Assembly: GCA_934717675.1 (NCBI GenBank)
Contig: CAKUYZ010000023.1
Span: 1-24,195, forward strand
Length of the DNA: 24,195 bases
Reading direction: 5' to 3'
Source: an uncultured Bacteroidales bacterium
Lineage (GTDB): Bacteria > Bacteroidota > Bacteroidia > Bacteroidales > Marinilabiliaceae
The first letter of the stretch is position 1. The number at the start of each line of letters is the position of its first letter. Under the pieces are notes generated by a model, which saw nothing but the letters and a program-made list of their open reading frames with translations, did no database searches and was not told the origin of the DNA. Shown here one piece after another: positions 6,354-15,074 of this stretch. The position numbers and the translations under genes are program-made.

Positions 6354-8804
6354 ATGAGAGACACCAAATCGCCCTACACAAGGGCCGACAACCCCGAGGC
6401 GCGGACGGCATGGGAGTGCCTCCTGCGCACGGGAGTGAGCATTTTCCTGACCGGACGCGCCGGGACGGGCAAGACCACCTTCCTCCGCCGCCTGCAAGCC
6501 TCAGGCGTCAAGCGCATGGCCGTGGTGGCGCCCACGGGCGTGGCGGCCATCAACGCGGGCGGAGTCACCATACACTCATTCTTCCAGTTGCCGCCATCTC
6601 TCTTCATCCCAGGCCAACCGTTGGAGCAAAGCCGCGCCATGAGGCAGAGCAAGCTGAAGATGATCAGGGGTATAGACCTCCTGGTCATTGACGAGGTGAG
6701 CATGGTGAGGCCCGACCTCCTCGACGCCATAGACGCGCGCCTTAGGCAAGTGAGGCGCAGCCAAGCCCCGTTTGGCGGCGTGCAGCTGCTGCTCATCGGC
6801 GACCTGATGCAGCTGGCGCCCGTGCTGACAGATGCCGAGGCCCCGGACCTGCTCCGGCACTACGCCTCTCCATATTTCTTTTCAAGCAAAGCCCTGACGC
6901 AAATAAAATATTTCACCATAGAGCTCAAACACATATACCGCCAGACAAACGCCCAATTTATTGACCTGCTGAACAAAGTGAGGGACAACAATCTGGACGA
7001 GGCCAGCCTCCGCACCCTCAACAGCCGATACGACCCCAAGTTCAACCCGCCCGAAAGCGAAAAATATATCCGCCTCACCACCCACAACGCCCAGGCTGAG
7101 ACTCTCAACGGCCTCAAACTGGCTCAACTGGACGGCATGGCGCGCACCTATGACTGCCAAACCTCCGGCACATTCCCCGAGAAATCATATCCCGCGGACA
7201 AGTCTCTGACCCTCAAAGTGGGCGCACAAGTCATGTTCCTGAAAAACGACCGCGAGGGCCGATTCTACAACGGCAAGATTGGCCACGTGGTGGGCCTGAC
7301 GCCCGACAGCGTGATGGTGACGAGCGACGACGACTTCGGCACCGTGGAGATAAAGGCCGAAGTGTGGCAAAACTTCTCATACGAGATGAACAAAGAGACC
7401 GGCCAAGTGGAGCAAAAAGTGGAGGGCACATTCTCACAAATACCGCTCAGCCTGGCGTGGGCCATAACCATCCACAAGAGCCAAGGCCTCACTTTTGACC
7501 GCGCCATAATAGATGCCGGCAACTCCTTCTCGCCAGGGCAGGTTTACGTGGCACTGAGCCGCTGCCGCACCTTTGAGGGCATGGTGCTCAGCACGCCCAT
7601 ATCACGCTCCAGCATAATGACGGACGGCAACGTGAAGGACTATCTGGACCAGCAGCGCGGCTGCGAGCTGACGCAAACGCAGATAGACGCTTTCGCGGCG
7701 GACTATGCCGTGACCGTCATGGCGAGCCTTTTCGACTTCTGGGGCATAACAAGTTGCGCGGCAAGGATTTTGAGAATATTGGAGGAGAACTACGCCGCCA
7801 CATACCCCGCCGTGATAGCGGAACTCTCGGCCACATTGAACCAAAGCCAAAACGAGCTGACAAGGCCAGGCCACATCTTTGCCGACATGTGCAGGCGGCA
7901 CACGGCGGCTGGTGGCAACATTTTGGAAGACGACACCTTGATGGAACGCGCCAAGAATGGAGCCAAATATTTTGAAGGCAAGGTGAAAGCCATCCTCGAC
8001 CCTCTGCTCCTTACCACCGACATAACCTTGGGCAACGCCACGCTAGAGAAGCAGCGAGCCAACGCCCGCGCCTCCCTGCGCCAAGAGCTTACCATAAAAC
8101 ACGCCGCGCTGCGAGCCGTGATGACGGGCGGCTTCGACCCCGCGGCCATAGTGGCGGCGCACGCCGAGGCCGTGGCCAAAGAGCCGGAAGACACAGCGCC
8201 CAAGAGCCGCCCCAAGGCCGACGAGCGCGAGGTGGCCAACAAAGAGCTATATCGCGAACTGAAAGTTTGGCGCGCCGAGGAGGCCCGCAAGGTGAACCGC
8301 CCCGCCTATGCCGTGGCGCCAGACAAAGTGCTGATGGACATTGCCGACGCCATGCCGACCGACAACAAGGCCCTGCTGGCCATCAACGGGATGGGCGAGG
8401 CCAAGGTCAAGCGGTTTGGCGCGGACATATTGCGCATCGTGGCCGAGTGGTTCGAGAAAGGCGCCAGGCCCGAGGCGCGCGAGCGGCAGCCAGACAGCCC
8501 GGCAAGGCCAGACACGAGGCAGCTGACAGTGGAGGCGTTTCGCCGCCTGCGCAGCACGGAGGCCGTGGCAAAAGAGCGTGGGCTGGCGCGCAGCACCATT
8601 GTGGGCCATCTGCTAGACACGATGGAGGAGACTGGACTAGGCATTGACGACATCATGGGGCGCGAGCGGCACAGCAGGCTGCGGAGACTCATTGAGGCGC
8701 AAGGGCCCGATGAGACACGATATGACAAAGAGACCATGAAAGGCGAGTTCGACTACCGCGAATACCTTTACGTCCGCCACGAAGTGATGGGCGAAAAGGA
8801 CTAA
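6354..8804 (+). CDS. Pif1/RecD-like superfamily 1 helicase with C-terminal HRDC and helix-turn-helix regions
   Basis: An 816-residue predicted DNA helicase. Walker A is GRAGTGKT (34-41) and Walker B is LLVIDEVSM (109-117). GGVQLLLIGDLMQLAPV follows as motif III, and WAITIHKSQGLTFDRAIID (from about 370) is the UvrD_C_2-type motif V/VI region of Pif1 and RecD relatives. After a helical linker, about residues 625-700 resemble an HRDC domain (ELYRELKVWRAEEARK, then DKVLMDIA and INGMGEAKVKRFG). Residues about 722-770 form a helix-turn-helix like the one at the end of some RecQ helicases (FRRLRSTEAVAKERGLARSTIVGHL). The gene stands alone, divergent from the lipoprotein gene and followed by a new promoter. 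The helicase assignment is firm; the substrate is unknown, with replication-fork, R-loop or G-quadruplex resolution as family-based guesses. Confidence 0.9.
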   Translation: MRDTKSPYTRADNPEARTAWECLLRTGVSIFLTGRAGTGKTTFLRRLQASGVKRMAVVAPTGVAAINAGGVTIHSFFQLPPSLFIPGQPLEQSRAMRQSKLKMIRGIDLLVIDEVSMVRPDLLDAIDARLRQVRRSQAPFGGVQLLLIGDLMQLAPVLTDAEAPDLLRHYASPYFFSSKALTQIKYFTIELKHIYRQTNAQFIDLLNKVRDNNLDEASLRTLNSRYDPKFNPPESEKYIRLTTHNAQAETLNGLKLAQLDGMARTYDCQTSGTFPEKSYPADKSLTLKVGAQVMFLKNDREGRFYNGKIGHVVGLTPDSVMVTSDDDFGTVEIKAEVWQNFSYEMNKETGQVEQKVEGTFSQIPLSLAWAITIHKSQGLTFDRAIIDAGNSFSPGQVYVALSRCRTFEGMVLSTPISRSSIMTDGNVKDYLDQQRGCELTQTQIDAFAADYAVTVMASLFDFWGITSCAARILRILEENYAATYPAVIAELSATLNQSQNELTRPGHIFADMCRRHTAAGGNILEDDTLMERAKNGAKYFEGKVKAILDPLLLTTDITLGNATLEKQRANARASLRQELTIKHAALRAVMTGGFDPAAIVAAHAEAVAKEPEDTAPKSRPKADEREVANKELYRELKVWRAEEARKVNRPAYAVAPDKVLMDIADAMPTDNKALLAINGMGEAKVKRFGADILRIVAEWFEKGARPEARERQPDSPARPDTRQLTVEAFRRLRSTEAVAKERGLARSTIVGHLLDTMEETGLGIDDIMGRERHSRLRRLIEAQGPDETRYDKETMKGEFDYREYLYVRHEVMGEKD

Positions 8805-8820
8805 AAGCGATGCAATGCAA

Positions 8821-8850
8821 TTGCCATATTACCCATAATGGCTAATTTTG
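8821..8850 (+). promoter_or_regulatory. Promoter of the dCMP deaminase-to-wzz operon, with an inverted repeat in the spacer
   Basis: TTG (8821-8823), 19 bases, then TAATTTTG (8843-8850) is an almost perfect Bacteroidota promoter, 35 bases before the first ATG. The spacer contains GCCAT (8823-8827) and ATGGC (8838-8842), flanked by ATT and TAAT, giving an imperfect dyad that could be an operator or a weak hairpin. Confidence 0.6.
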
Positions 8851-8884
8851 TCGCTAGTGCCGTCTCAGACACCCTCACTTCCTT

Positions 8885-9322
8885 ATGACAGAGCAAGAGA
8901 AGCAAACCAAGCTAGACCAGAGATACCTGGGCATGGCCCGGATATGGTCACTAAACTCCTACTGCGAGCGCAGGCAGGTGGGGGCGTTGATGGTGAAAGA
9001 GAAGATGATAATCAGCGATGGCTACAACGGCACGCCCTCGGGATTTGAGAACGTGTGTGAAGAGAACGGGGTGACGAAGCCCTATGTGCTCCACGCCGAG
9101 GCCAACGCCATAACCAAGGTGGCGAAGACGGGCAACAGTTCCGCAGGGGCCACGATGTACATCACGGCATCACCCTGCATTGAGTGCGCCAAACTGATCA
9201 TACAGGCAGGTATCTCGCGCGTGGTATATTCTGAGGATTACCGCACGCCAGAAGGCATTGAGCTGCTGCGCCGCGCCGGCGTGAGAGTGGACAAAGTGGA
9301 AGAGACCATAATAATAAAGTAA
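8885..9322 (+). CDS. Deoxycytidylate (dCMP) deaminase family protein
   Basis: This 145-residue zinc deaminase most likely converts dCMP to dUMP, feeding thymidylate synthesis. H70-A-E72 is the zinc and catalytic motif and P97-C-I-E-C101 supplies the cysteines. GYNGTPSGFENVCEE (46-60) is the substrate-loop signature that separates dCMP deaminases and ComEB-like proteins from cytidine and tRNA deaminases. YCERRQVGALMV (26-37) is also family-typical. It is the first gene of a plus-strand row and ends 3 bases before the S41 peptidase start, so the two are almost certainly co-transcribed. Functional mixing with envelope genes downstream suggests operon convenience rather than a shared pathway. Confidence 0.93.
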   Translation: MTEQEKQTKLDQRYLGMARIWSLNSYCERRQVGALMVKEKMIISDGYNGTPSGFENVCEENGVTKPYVLHAEANAITKVAKTGNSSAGATMYITASPCIECAKLIIQAGISRVVYSEDYRTPEGIELLRRAGVRVDKVEETIIIK

Positions 9323-9325
9323 AAG

Positions 9326-10939
9326 ATGAAATACGCATGGACACTGCTGCTCATGGTCGCGGCGGCTCTGGCCGGCCTCTACTTGGGCTGGGTGAGCGGC
9401 AACAACGCGGCGAGTGGCGGCTACGGCGAAAACCAGCGCGGGCCGTTGACCCTCGGCGGTGGGAAACTGGACGAGGTGCTGGAGCTTGTGGAGAACTTTT
9501 ATGTTGACCCCATAGACATGGACTCGCTCCAAGAGCTGGCCATCCCGCAGGTTATGAAGCAACTGGACCCGCACAGCGTCTACATTCCCCGCTCCGACGT
9601 GGAGCGCGTCAGCGGCGAGCTGAAGTCGGACTTCGGCGGCATTGGCGTCACGTTCTCAATACGTGAAGACACGGTGTGCGTCATGTCCGTCGTGGCGGGC
9701 GGACCATCATCGGCGCTCGGCGTGCTGCCAGGTGACAAGATAATAAAGGTGAACGGCAAAGACTTCGCGGGCAAAGCCGCGGGCCTGACCAACCAAAAGG
9801 TGCTTGACAACCTGCGCGGCGAGATTGGCACCAAAGTGAGCATCAGCGTTTTCCGTCACCCCTCCACCACCCTCGACTTCGACATTGTCCGCGGCGAGAT
9901 CCCGCTCATAAGCGTGGTCTCGACCTATGAGATCGCCCCGGGCGTCGGCTACATGAGGATAGACCGCTTCGCAGAGAAGACATATGAGGAGATGATAGCC
10001 GGCATCGGGAAGCTCAAGGCCGAGGGGTGCGACAAGCTGATTGTGGACCTGCGCTCCAACGCCGGCGGATTCCTGAACGTGGTGCAGGCCATGTGCAACG
10101 AGTTTTTGGGTCGCGGCGAGATGATTGTCTACACCGAGGGCGGTCATCAGAGGCGGCAAGAGAGCTGCGCCGACGGCACGGGGACGTGCCGGGACATGGG
10201 TCTGACGGTGCTCATTGACGAGTTCTCGGCCAGCGCGAGTGAGATATTCGCAGGAGCCATGCAAGACAACGACCGAGGCACCATAATAGGTCGCCGCTCA
10301 TTCGGCAAAGGCCTGGTGCAGACGGAACTGACTCTGGCCGACCAGTCGCACCTGCGCCTGACAGTCTCGCGCTACCACACTCCGAGCGGCCGATGCATAC
10401 AGCGGCCCTATGATCACGGGGACGAAGAGTATTACCAAGACATCAACGAGCGTTACAAGGGCGGCGAGCTGTTTAGCGCCGACAGCATAAAGGCGGACAC
10501 CGCGCAAGTGTTCCACACACGCAAAGGCCGCACGGTCTATGGCGGCGGCGGCATTGTGCCGGACATCTTCGTGCCCTTCGACACGGCATCCGCCTCGCAC
10601 TATCTCTACACCCTGCGCTCCAAGAGGCTGATCTACGACTACGCCATGACATACGTAGACGGCCACCGCGACCAACTGAAACGCCTCACGGCTCCCGATC
10701 TCATCCACCAGCTGCAAAAAACGCCGTTCATTGACGGCATCACGGCCTACGCCGCCAAACACGGAGTGGCGCGCCCCGCGAAGCTGGAGGAGAAAGAGAG
10801 CCTCATCATTGCCAACGAGGTGAGGGCCTACGTGGGGCAGGCCATAAAGGACAATGACGGGTTCTACCCAATCCTCAACACCATGGACCCCGTGATAGAC
10901 AAGGCCTTGGAGACACTGAACGCCAAGAGTTTATATTGA
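9326..10939 (+). CDS. S41-family C-terminal processing peptidase (CtpA/Prc type)
   Basis: A 537-residue serine peptidase expected to act in the periplasm on unstructured C-termini of envelope proteins. Residues 1-22 form one hydrophobic signal or anchor segment (YAWTLLLMVAAALAGLYLG). A short helical region is followed by a PDZ domain (about 100-190: FGGIGVTFS, GGPSSALGVLPGDKIIKVNG). The peptidase core has VDLRSNAGGFL near 240 and the nucleophile region SASASE (301-306). The catalytic base is K328 in RRSFGKGLVQ. The last about 120 residues resemble the C-terminal extension common in Bacteroidota homologues. It sits 3 bases after the deaminase gene; the next gene starts 19 bases later. Confidence 0.95.
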   Translation: MKYAWTLLLMVAAALAGLYLGWVSGNNAASGGYGENQRGPLTLGGGKLDEVLELVENFYVDPIDMDSLQELAIPQVMKQLDPHSVYIPRSDVERVSGELKSDFGGIGVTFSIREDTVCVMSVVAGGPSSALGVLPGDKIIKVNGKDFAGKAAGLTNQKVLDNLRGEIGTKVSISVFRHPSTTLDFDIVRGEIPLISVVSTYEIAPGVGYMRIDRFAEKTYEEMIAGIGKLKAEGCDKLIVDLRSNAGGFLNVVQAMCNEFLGRGEMIVYTEGGHQRRQESCADGTGTCRDMGLTVLIDEFSASASEIFAGAMQDNDRGTIIGRRSFGKGLVQTELTLADQSHLRLTVSRYHTPSGRCIQRPYDHGDEEYYQDINERYKGGELFSADSIKADTAQVFHTRKGRTVYGGGGIVPDIFVPFDTASASHYLYTLRSKRLIYDYAMTYVDGHRDQLKRLTAPDLIHQLQKTPFIDGITAYAAKHGVARPAKLEEKESLIIANEVRAYVGQAIKDNDGFYPILNTMDPVIDKALETLNAKSLY

Positions 10940-10958
10940 GTCACAAAAGGCTGGCACA

Positions 10959-11468
10959 TTGAACACGCGTAAGCTATTGGACAGCTGGGGGTTGGCAGGC
11001 GTTTTCATCGTCTGCTTCCTCTCCGCCACTCTCCTGCCCGGCGTGAGCGAGGTGGGCCTGGGGGCCTTGGCCGTGTGCGGCATCTACCGCGCCGTGCCAC
11101 TTGTGGCCGTGGCCTCGGTGGGCAACTGGCTCGGCAGCGTCGTCACCTACGCCACGGGGTGGATAGGCTCAGCGTGGCTGATGGGTTTGCTGGGGCTAGA
11201 CGAGTCGAGCCTGGCGGGCGTGCAGGAGTGGATTGACACCTATGGCAGTCTGTGCGGGCTGCTGGTGTGGGCACCGTGGGTCGGAGACCCGCTGGCCTTG
11301 GGGCTTGGCGCAGCCAAAGCCCCAGTGGTGGCCACATGCCTGACAATGCTGATTGGCAAAGTGGCGCGCTATGCCATCATTGTGGGCGTAGCCGTCAAAG
11401 CGAAAGATATGGTAACAAACAAAAGAAAGCTAACTAAAACAGAAAATCAAGAATGTACGACTATCTGA
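10959..11468 (+). CDS. yqaA: YqaA-family inner-membrane protein (DedA/VTT-related)
   Basis: A 169-residue membrane protein of unknown biochemical role; DedA/VTT relatives are lipid-flipping or envelope-homeostasis proteins. Family marks are SATLLPGVSEV (23-33), ASVGNWLGSV (about 52-61), a central LVWAPWVGDPLALGLGAA segment and GKVARYAI near the end. Three to four hydrophobic segments are visible, followed by a basic, lysine-rich tail. No ATG exists before about residue 75, so translation must begin at a weaker codon. The TTG at 10959 is the only candidate between the preceding stop and the first conserved segment. The 3' end overlaps the start of glf by 16 bases (11453-11468), which suggests translational coupling. 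Confidence 0.8.
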   Translation: MNTRKLLDSWGLAGVFIVCFLSATLLPGVSEVGLGALAVCGIYRAVPLVAVASVGNWLGSVVTYATGWIGSAWLMGLLGLDESSLAGVQEWIDTYGSLCGLLVWAPWVGDPLALGLGAAKAPVVATCLTMLIGKVARYAIIVGVAVKAKDMVTNKRKLTKTENQECTTI

Positions 11469-12580
11469 TTGTGGGCGCGGGCCTGTTTGGCTGCGTCTTC
11501 GCTCACGAGGCGAAAAAAGCGGGTAAGAGGTGCCTGGTCATTGACCGTCGCGACCACACGGGTGGAAACATCCACTGCGACAAGGTGGAGGGCATCAACG
11601 TCCACCGCTACGGCGCGCACATCTTCCACACGTCCAACCGCGAGGTGTGGGACTACGTGAGCGCGCTAGCCGAGATGAACCGCTACACCAATCAGCCTGT
11701 GGCCAACTACAATGGCAAGCTATACAACTTGCCATTCAACATGAACACGTTTTACCAGATGTGGGGTGTGACGACCCCCGCCCAGGCCGAGGCCAAGATT
11801 GCCGAGCAAAAAGCGGAGGCCGTGGAAGCCATGAGACGAGACGGCGTCACGGAGCCTCGAAATCTGGAGGAGCAGGCGCTGATGCTCGTGGGGCGAGACA
11901 TTTATGAGAAACTAATAAAAGGCTACACCCAAAAGCAGTGGGGACGCAAGTGCGCCGAGCTGCCGGCTTTCATTATCCGCCGCCTGCCCGTGAGACTGAC
12001 TTTTGACAACAACTATTTCAACGACACATATCAAGGCATCCCGATTGGCGGATATAACGTCTTGACGGACAAGCTTCTCGAAGGCACCGAGGTGCGCACG
12101 GGAGTTGACTACGCCGAAGACCGCGCGGAGCTGGACAAGCTGGCGCGCAAGGTGGTCTTCACCGGCGCTGTGGACGAATATTACGGTTTCCGCTTCGGCC
12201 ACCTGCAATATCGCACAGTAAGGTTCGAGACCGAGACGCTGGACGTGGAGAACTTCCAGGGCAACGCCGTGATAAACTACACGAGCGCGGACGTGCCATA
12301 CACCAGAATCATTGAGCATAAGCACTTTGAGTTCGGCCACCAGCCCAAGACGGTCATCTCGCGAGAGTACTCGACAGAATGGCAGCCAGGCATGGAGCCA
12401 TACTATCCCGTAAACGACGCGGCCAACGGAGCCATGGCGGCCAAATATGCCGAACTGGCGGGACGCGAGAGCGGAGTGATATTTGGCGGCCGACTGGCGG
12501 AGTATAAATATTACGACATGGACAAAGTGGTGGCCAGCGCGCTCTCCGCAGCCGCCAAAGAGTTGCAAGCCGGTAAATGA
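11453..12580 (+). CDS. glf: UDP-galactopyranose mutase
   Basis: A 375-residue flavoenzyme that interconverts UDP-galactopyranose and UDP-galactofuranose, the donor for galactofuranose in O-antigens, capsules and other surface glycans. The FAD-binding Rossmann motif is VGAGLFG (7-13), followed by the second-strand acid VIDRRDHTGGN. RYGAHIFHTSN, YNLPFNMNTFYQMWG, KGYTQKQWGR and the C-terminal FGGRLAEYKYYDMD are diagnostic of the family. Length is normal. It begins inside the end of the yqaA gene and is 48 bases before the Wza-like gene, linking galactofuranose supply to glycan export. No galactofuranosyltransferase is visible nearby, so the enzymes that use the product must be elsewhere. Confidence 0.96.
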   Translation: MYDYLIVGAGLFGCVFAHEAKKAGKRCLVIDRRDHTGGNIHCDKVEGINVHRYGAHIFHTSNREVWDYVSALAEMNRYTNQPVANYNGKLYNLPFNMNTFYQMWGVTTPAQAEAKIAEQKAEAVEAMRRDGVTEPRNLEEQALMLVGRDIYEKLIKGYTQKQWGRKCAELPAFIIRRLPVRLTFDNNYFNDTYQGIPIGGYNVLTDKLLEGTEVRTGVDYAEDRAELDKLARKVVFTGAVDEYYGFRFGHLQYRTVRFETETLDVENFQGNAVINYTSADVPYTRIIEHKHFEFGHQPKTVISREYSTEWQPGMEPYYPVNDAANGAMAAKYAELAGRESGVIFGGRLAEYKYYDMDKVVASALSAAAKELQAGK

Positions 12581-12628
12581 CGCCACTCACACACACTACC
12601 CATAAACGAAGACCAACGGACCGTAACA

Positions 12629-15067
12629 ATGATGAAGGCTAAAAGACTGTTTGTGGCCCTCGCCGCCCTGCTGACCTTGGAGATGGCGACAGACATGGCC
12701 GCACAGAACAACATTGACTACAAGACAGTGGACGTGAGCCAAATTCCCGAAGCGCAGATAAGGGCGCAGGCCACCAAGCTGCAAAAAGCCGGCGTGACGC
12801 TAGACGAGGCGCTGGACGCCGCAGCGCAGAGAGGAGCCACGAACAAGCAACTGTCTCAGCTCAAGGTGCGACTGTCAAAATATCTGAAAAACAGCCATAA
12901 GAACAGCAAGAACGACACCACGGCAGACGGCGACTTGGGCCTCACAGACGACCTGCAAGAGCAAGACTCCAACTTGGCGCAGACCGAGGCGCGGAAAATA
13001 AACTTCACTCACGAGGACTCACTCCTCTTCGGCTTTGACATATTCAACCGCGCGGGCCTTACTTTCGAGCCCTCGGCCAACATGGCCGTTGGAGACACCT
13101 ACGTGGTGGGCATTGGCGACGCCATTGACATTGACATATACGGCGCGGCGGAGCAGTCATACAGCCTCACAGTGGGCAAAGACGGCAGCCTGAACATCCC
13201 CATGGTAGGCCCCGTCAAAGTGGGAGGCCAGACCATGGCCGACGCCAAGGCCGCAATCATGGGGCGACTGCGCACCATATATAGCGACATGGGCGGACGC
13301 ACCAACGCCTCCATCCGCCTGTCTCAGGCCAAGCCAGTGAGGGTGAGCGTCATAGGCGAGGCGTTTATGCCTGGCACCTACACCGTGTCGGCCTCGTCAT
13401 CGCTCTTCAACGTGCTGTATCTCAGCGGCGGTCCCAGCTCCAAAGGCTCCTATCGAGACATACAGCTCATCCGCGGCGGCCGCATCGTGGCGCACCTAGA
13501 CGTCTACGACTTCCTCGTCAACGGCAAAAACGACGTCAACGTGAGCCTGGCCGATGGAGACATTGTCATGATCCCCACCTACATAAAGAGGGTCAAGACC
13601 GGCGGCGAATTTAAGCGCGTAGGCTACTTTGAGGCCAAAGACAACGAGACGGCGGCCGACATGATCCGCTACGCCGGCGGCTTCACCCCGCAGGCGCAGA
13701 CCGACCATGTGGGGATATTCCGCATTGGCAAACGCTCCACGGAATATATTGACGTGAAAGACCCAGGCTCCGTAACGATGGCCAATGGCGACTCCATCGT
13801 CGTAACCGCCGTGGAGACCGACAGAATGGACAACGCCGTGACGATGGACGGGGCGGTGTTCTCGCCCGGCTACTACCAATGGGAGGAGGGCATGACGCTG
13901 AGCAGCCTCATCACCAATGCCGGCGGGCTGAAAGAGAACGCTTTCCTGACGCGCGGCGTCATTACGCGATACAAAGACGACTACACGCTCGAGGCCCTCA
14001 ACTTCAACGTGCTCGACGTCAAGAACGGCGTGACGGACATTGACCTGAAAAATGGCGACGTGGTGACCATAGCGTCGATAGACGACATGAGAGAGGCCCG
14101 CACCGTGACCGTGAACGGCGAGGTGCAAGTGCCGGGCGAGTATGAGTATCGCGAGAACCTGACGCTCGGAGACCTGCTGGTGCTGGCCCAAGGCCTTACG
14201 GAGAACGCCTCGACCAACAATGTCGAGATTGTGAGGCGACTAGACGACGCCGAGGTGTATACCAACCCCGACGTGAGCCGCCAGGTGAACACCATAACCA
14301 TCACCCGCGACCTGGCTCTGGACATTGACGGCAACTCGTTCATCCTCCAGCCGTTCGACCAAGTGTTTGTCCGCACCCAGACCTCAGCCAACGTTGGCGG
14401 CAGCGTCGTATTGAGCGGCGCTTTCATCAACCCGGGCAACTATGGCCTCACGAGCAACAGAATAAGGCTCAGCGACATGATGAAGCGCGCGGGCGGTTTC
14501 ACCACGAGGGCCGACATTGGCGCGGCGCGCATATACAGGCTCATCAAGCTCTCTCCCACGGAGCGCGCCATCAAGCTCATGCAGAGCAAAAGCCGCAACG
14601 ACACCATCTTCTACCTCAAGGATGACAAACTGACAGCAAGCTACGACTTTGTGAGCATCAACCTGGCCAAAGCCTTGGACAACCCGGGCTCCGAGGCCGA
14701 CATATATCTCTGCGACGGCGATCAGATTGTGGTGCCAGACGGCAGCCAGACGGTACGCGTGGCGGGCATTGTACAGAGCCCCACAAGCATGGTGTGGCAA
14801 AAGAGATGGAACGCCAAAGACTACGTGAAGGCCGCAGGCGGCTTCGGGCCGCGAGCGTATAAGAAGCTCACCTATGTGGTCCACGCCAACGGCGAGAGCG
14901 AGACCGTGCGCCACATACTCTTCTTCCGCCGCTACCCCGAGGTAAGGCCCGGCAGCGAGGTCGTGGTGCCGAAGAAACCCGATCCCAAGTTCGGCGCCCC
15001 AGCCATAGTGTCGATGAGCTCGAGCGTGATATCCATGATTGCAGTTATCGTAAGCTTAACAAGATAA
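12629..15067 (+). CDS. Wza-type polysaccharide export protein with multiple SLBB domains
   Basis: An 812-residue envelope protein of the polysaccharide biosynthesis/export family. A type I signal peptide (about 1-25, ending DMAAQ) replaces the lipobox found in E. coli Wza. A charged helical region (about 35-125) precedes the Poly_export domain (about 153-235: VGIGDAIDIDIYG, VGKDGSLNIPMVG). About six SLBB-like repeats follow, visible as VIGEAFMPGTY, RVGYFEAK, MDGAVFSPGYY, VNGEVQVPGEY, LSGAFINPGNY and VAGIVQSPTSM. The last about 20 residues are a hydrophobic helix that could form the outer-membrane portal, as Wza's last helix does. An in-frame second ATG (12632) is equally possible as start. 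It is 7 bases before the Wzz-like gene, its expected partner. Confidence 0.92.
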   Translation: MMKAKRLFVALAALLTLEMATDMAAQNNIDYKTVDVSQIPEAQIRAQATKLQKAGVTLDEALDAAAQRGATNKQLSQLKVRLSKYLKNSHKNSKNDTTADGDLGLTDDLQEQDSNLAQTEARKINFTHEDSLLFGFDIFNRAGLTFEPSANMAVGDTYVVGIGDAIDIDIYGAAEQSYSLTVGKDGSLNIPMVGPVKVGGQTMADAKAAIMGRLRTIYSDMGGRTNASIRLSQAKPVRVSVIGEAFMPGTYTVSASSSLFNVLYLSGGPSSKGSYRDIQLIRGGRIVAHLDVYDFLVNGKNDVNVSLADGDIVMIPTYIKRVKTGGEFKRVGYFEAKDNETAADMIRYAGGFTPQAQTDHVGIFRIGKRSTEYIDVKDPGSVTMANGDSIVVTAVETDRMDNAVTMDGAVFSPGYYQWEEGMTLSSLITNAGGLKENAFLTRGVITRYKDDYTLEALNFNVLDVKNGVTDIDLKNGDVVTIASIDDMREARTVTVNGEVQVPGEYEYRENLTLGDLLVLAQGLTENASTNNVEIVRRLDDAEVYTNPDVSRQVNTITITRDLALDIDGNSFILQPFDQVFVRTQTSANVGGSVVLSGAFINPGNYGLTSNRIRLSDMMKRAGGFTTRADIGAARIYRLIKLSPTERAIKLMQSKSRNDTIFYLKDDKLTASYDFVSINLAKALDNPGSEADIYLCDGDQIVVPDGSQTVRVAGIVQSPTSMVWQKRWNAKDYVKAAGGFGPRAYKKLTYVVHANGESETVRHILFFRRYPEVRPGSEVVVPKKPDPKFGAPAIVSMSSSVISMIAVIVSLTR

Positions 15068-15074
15068 AAGAGAC

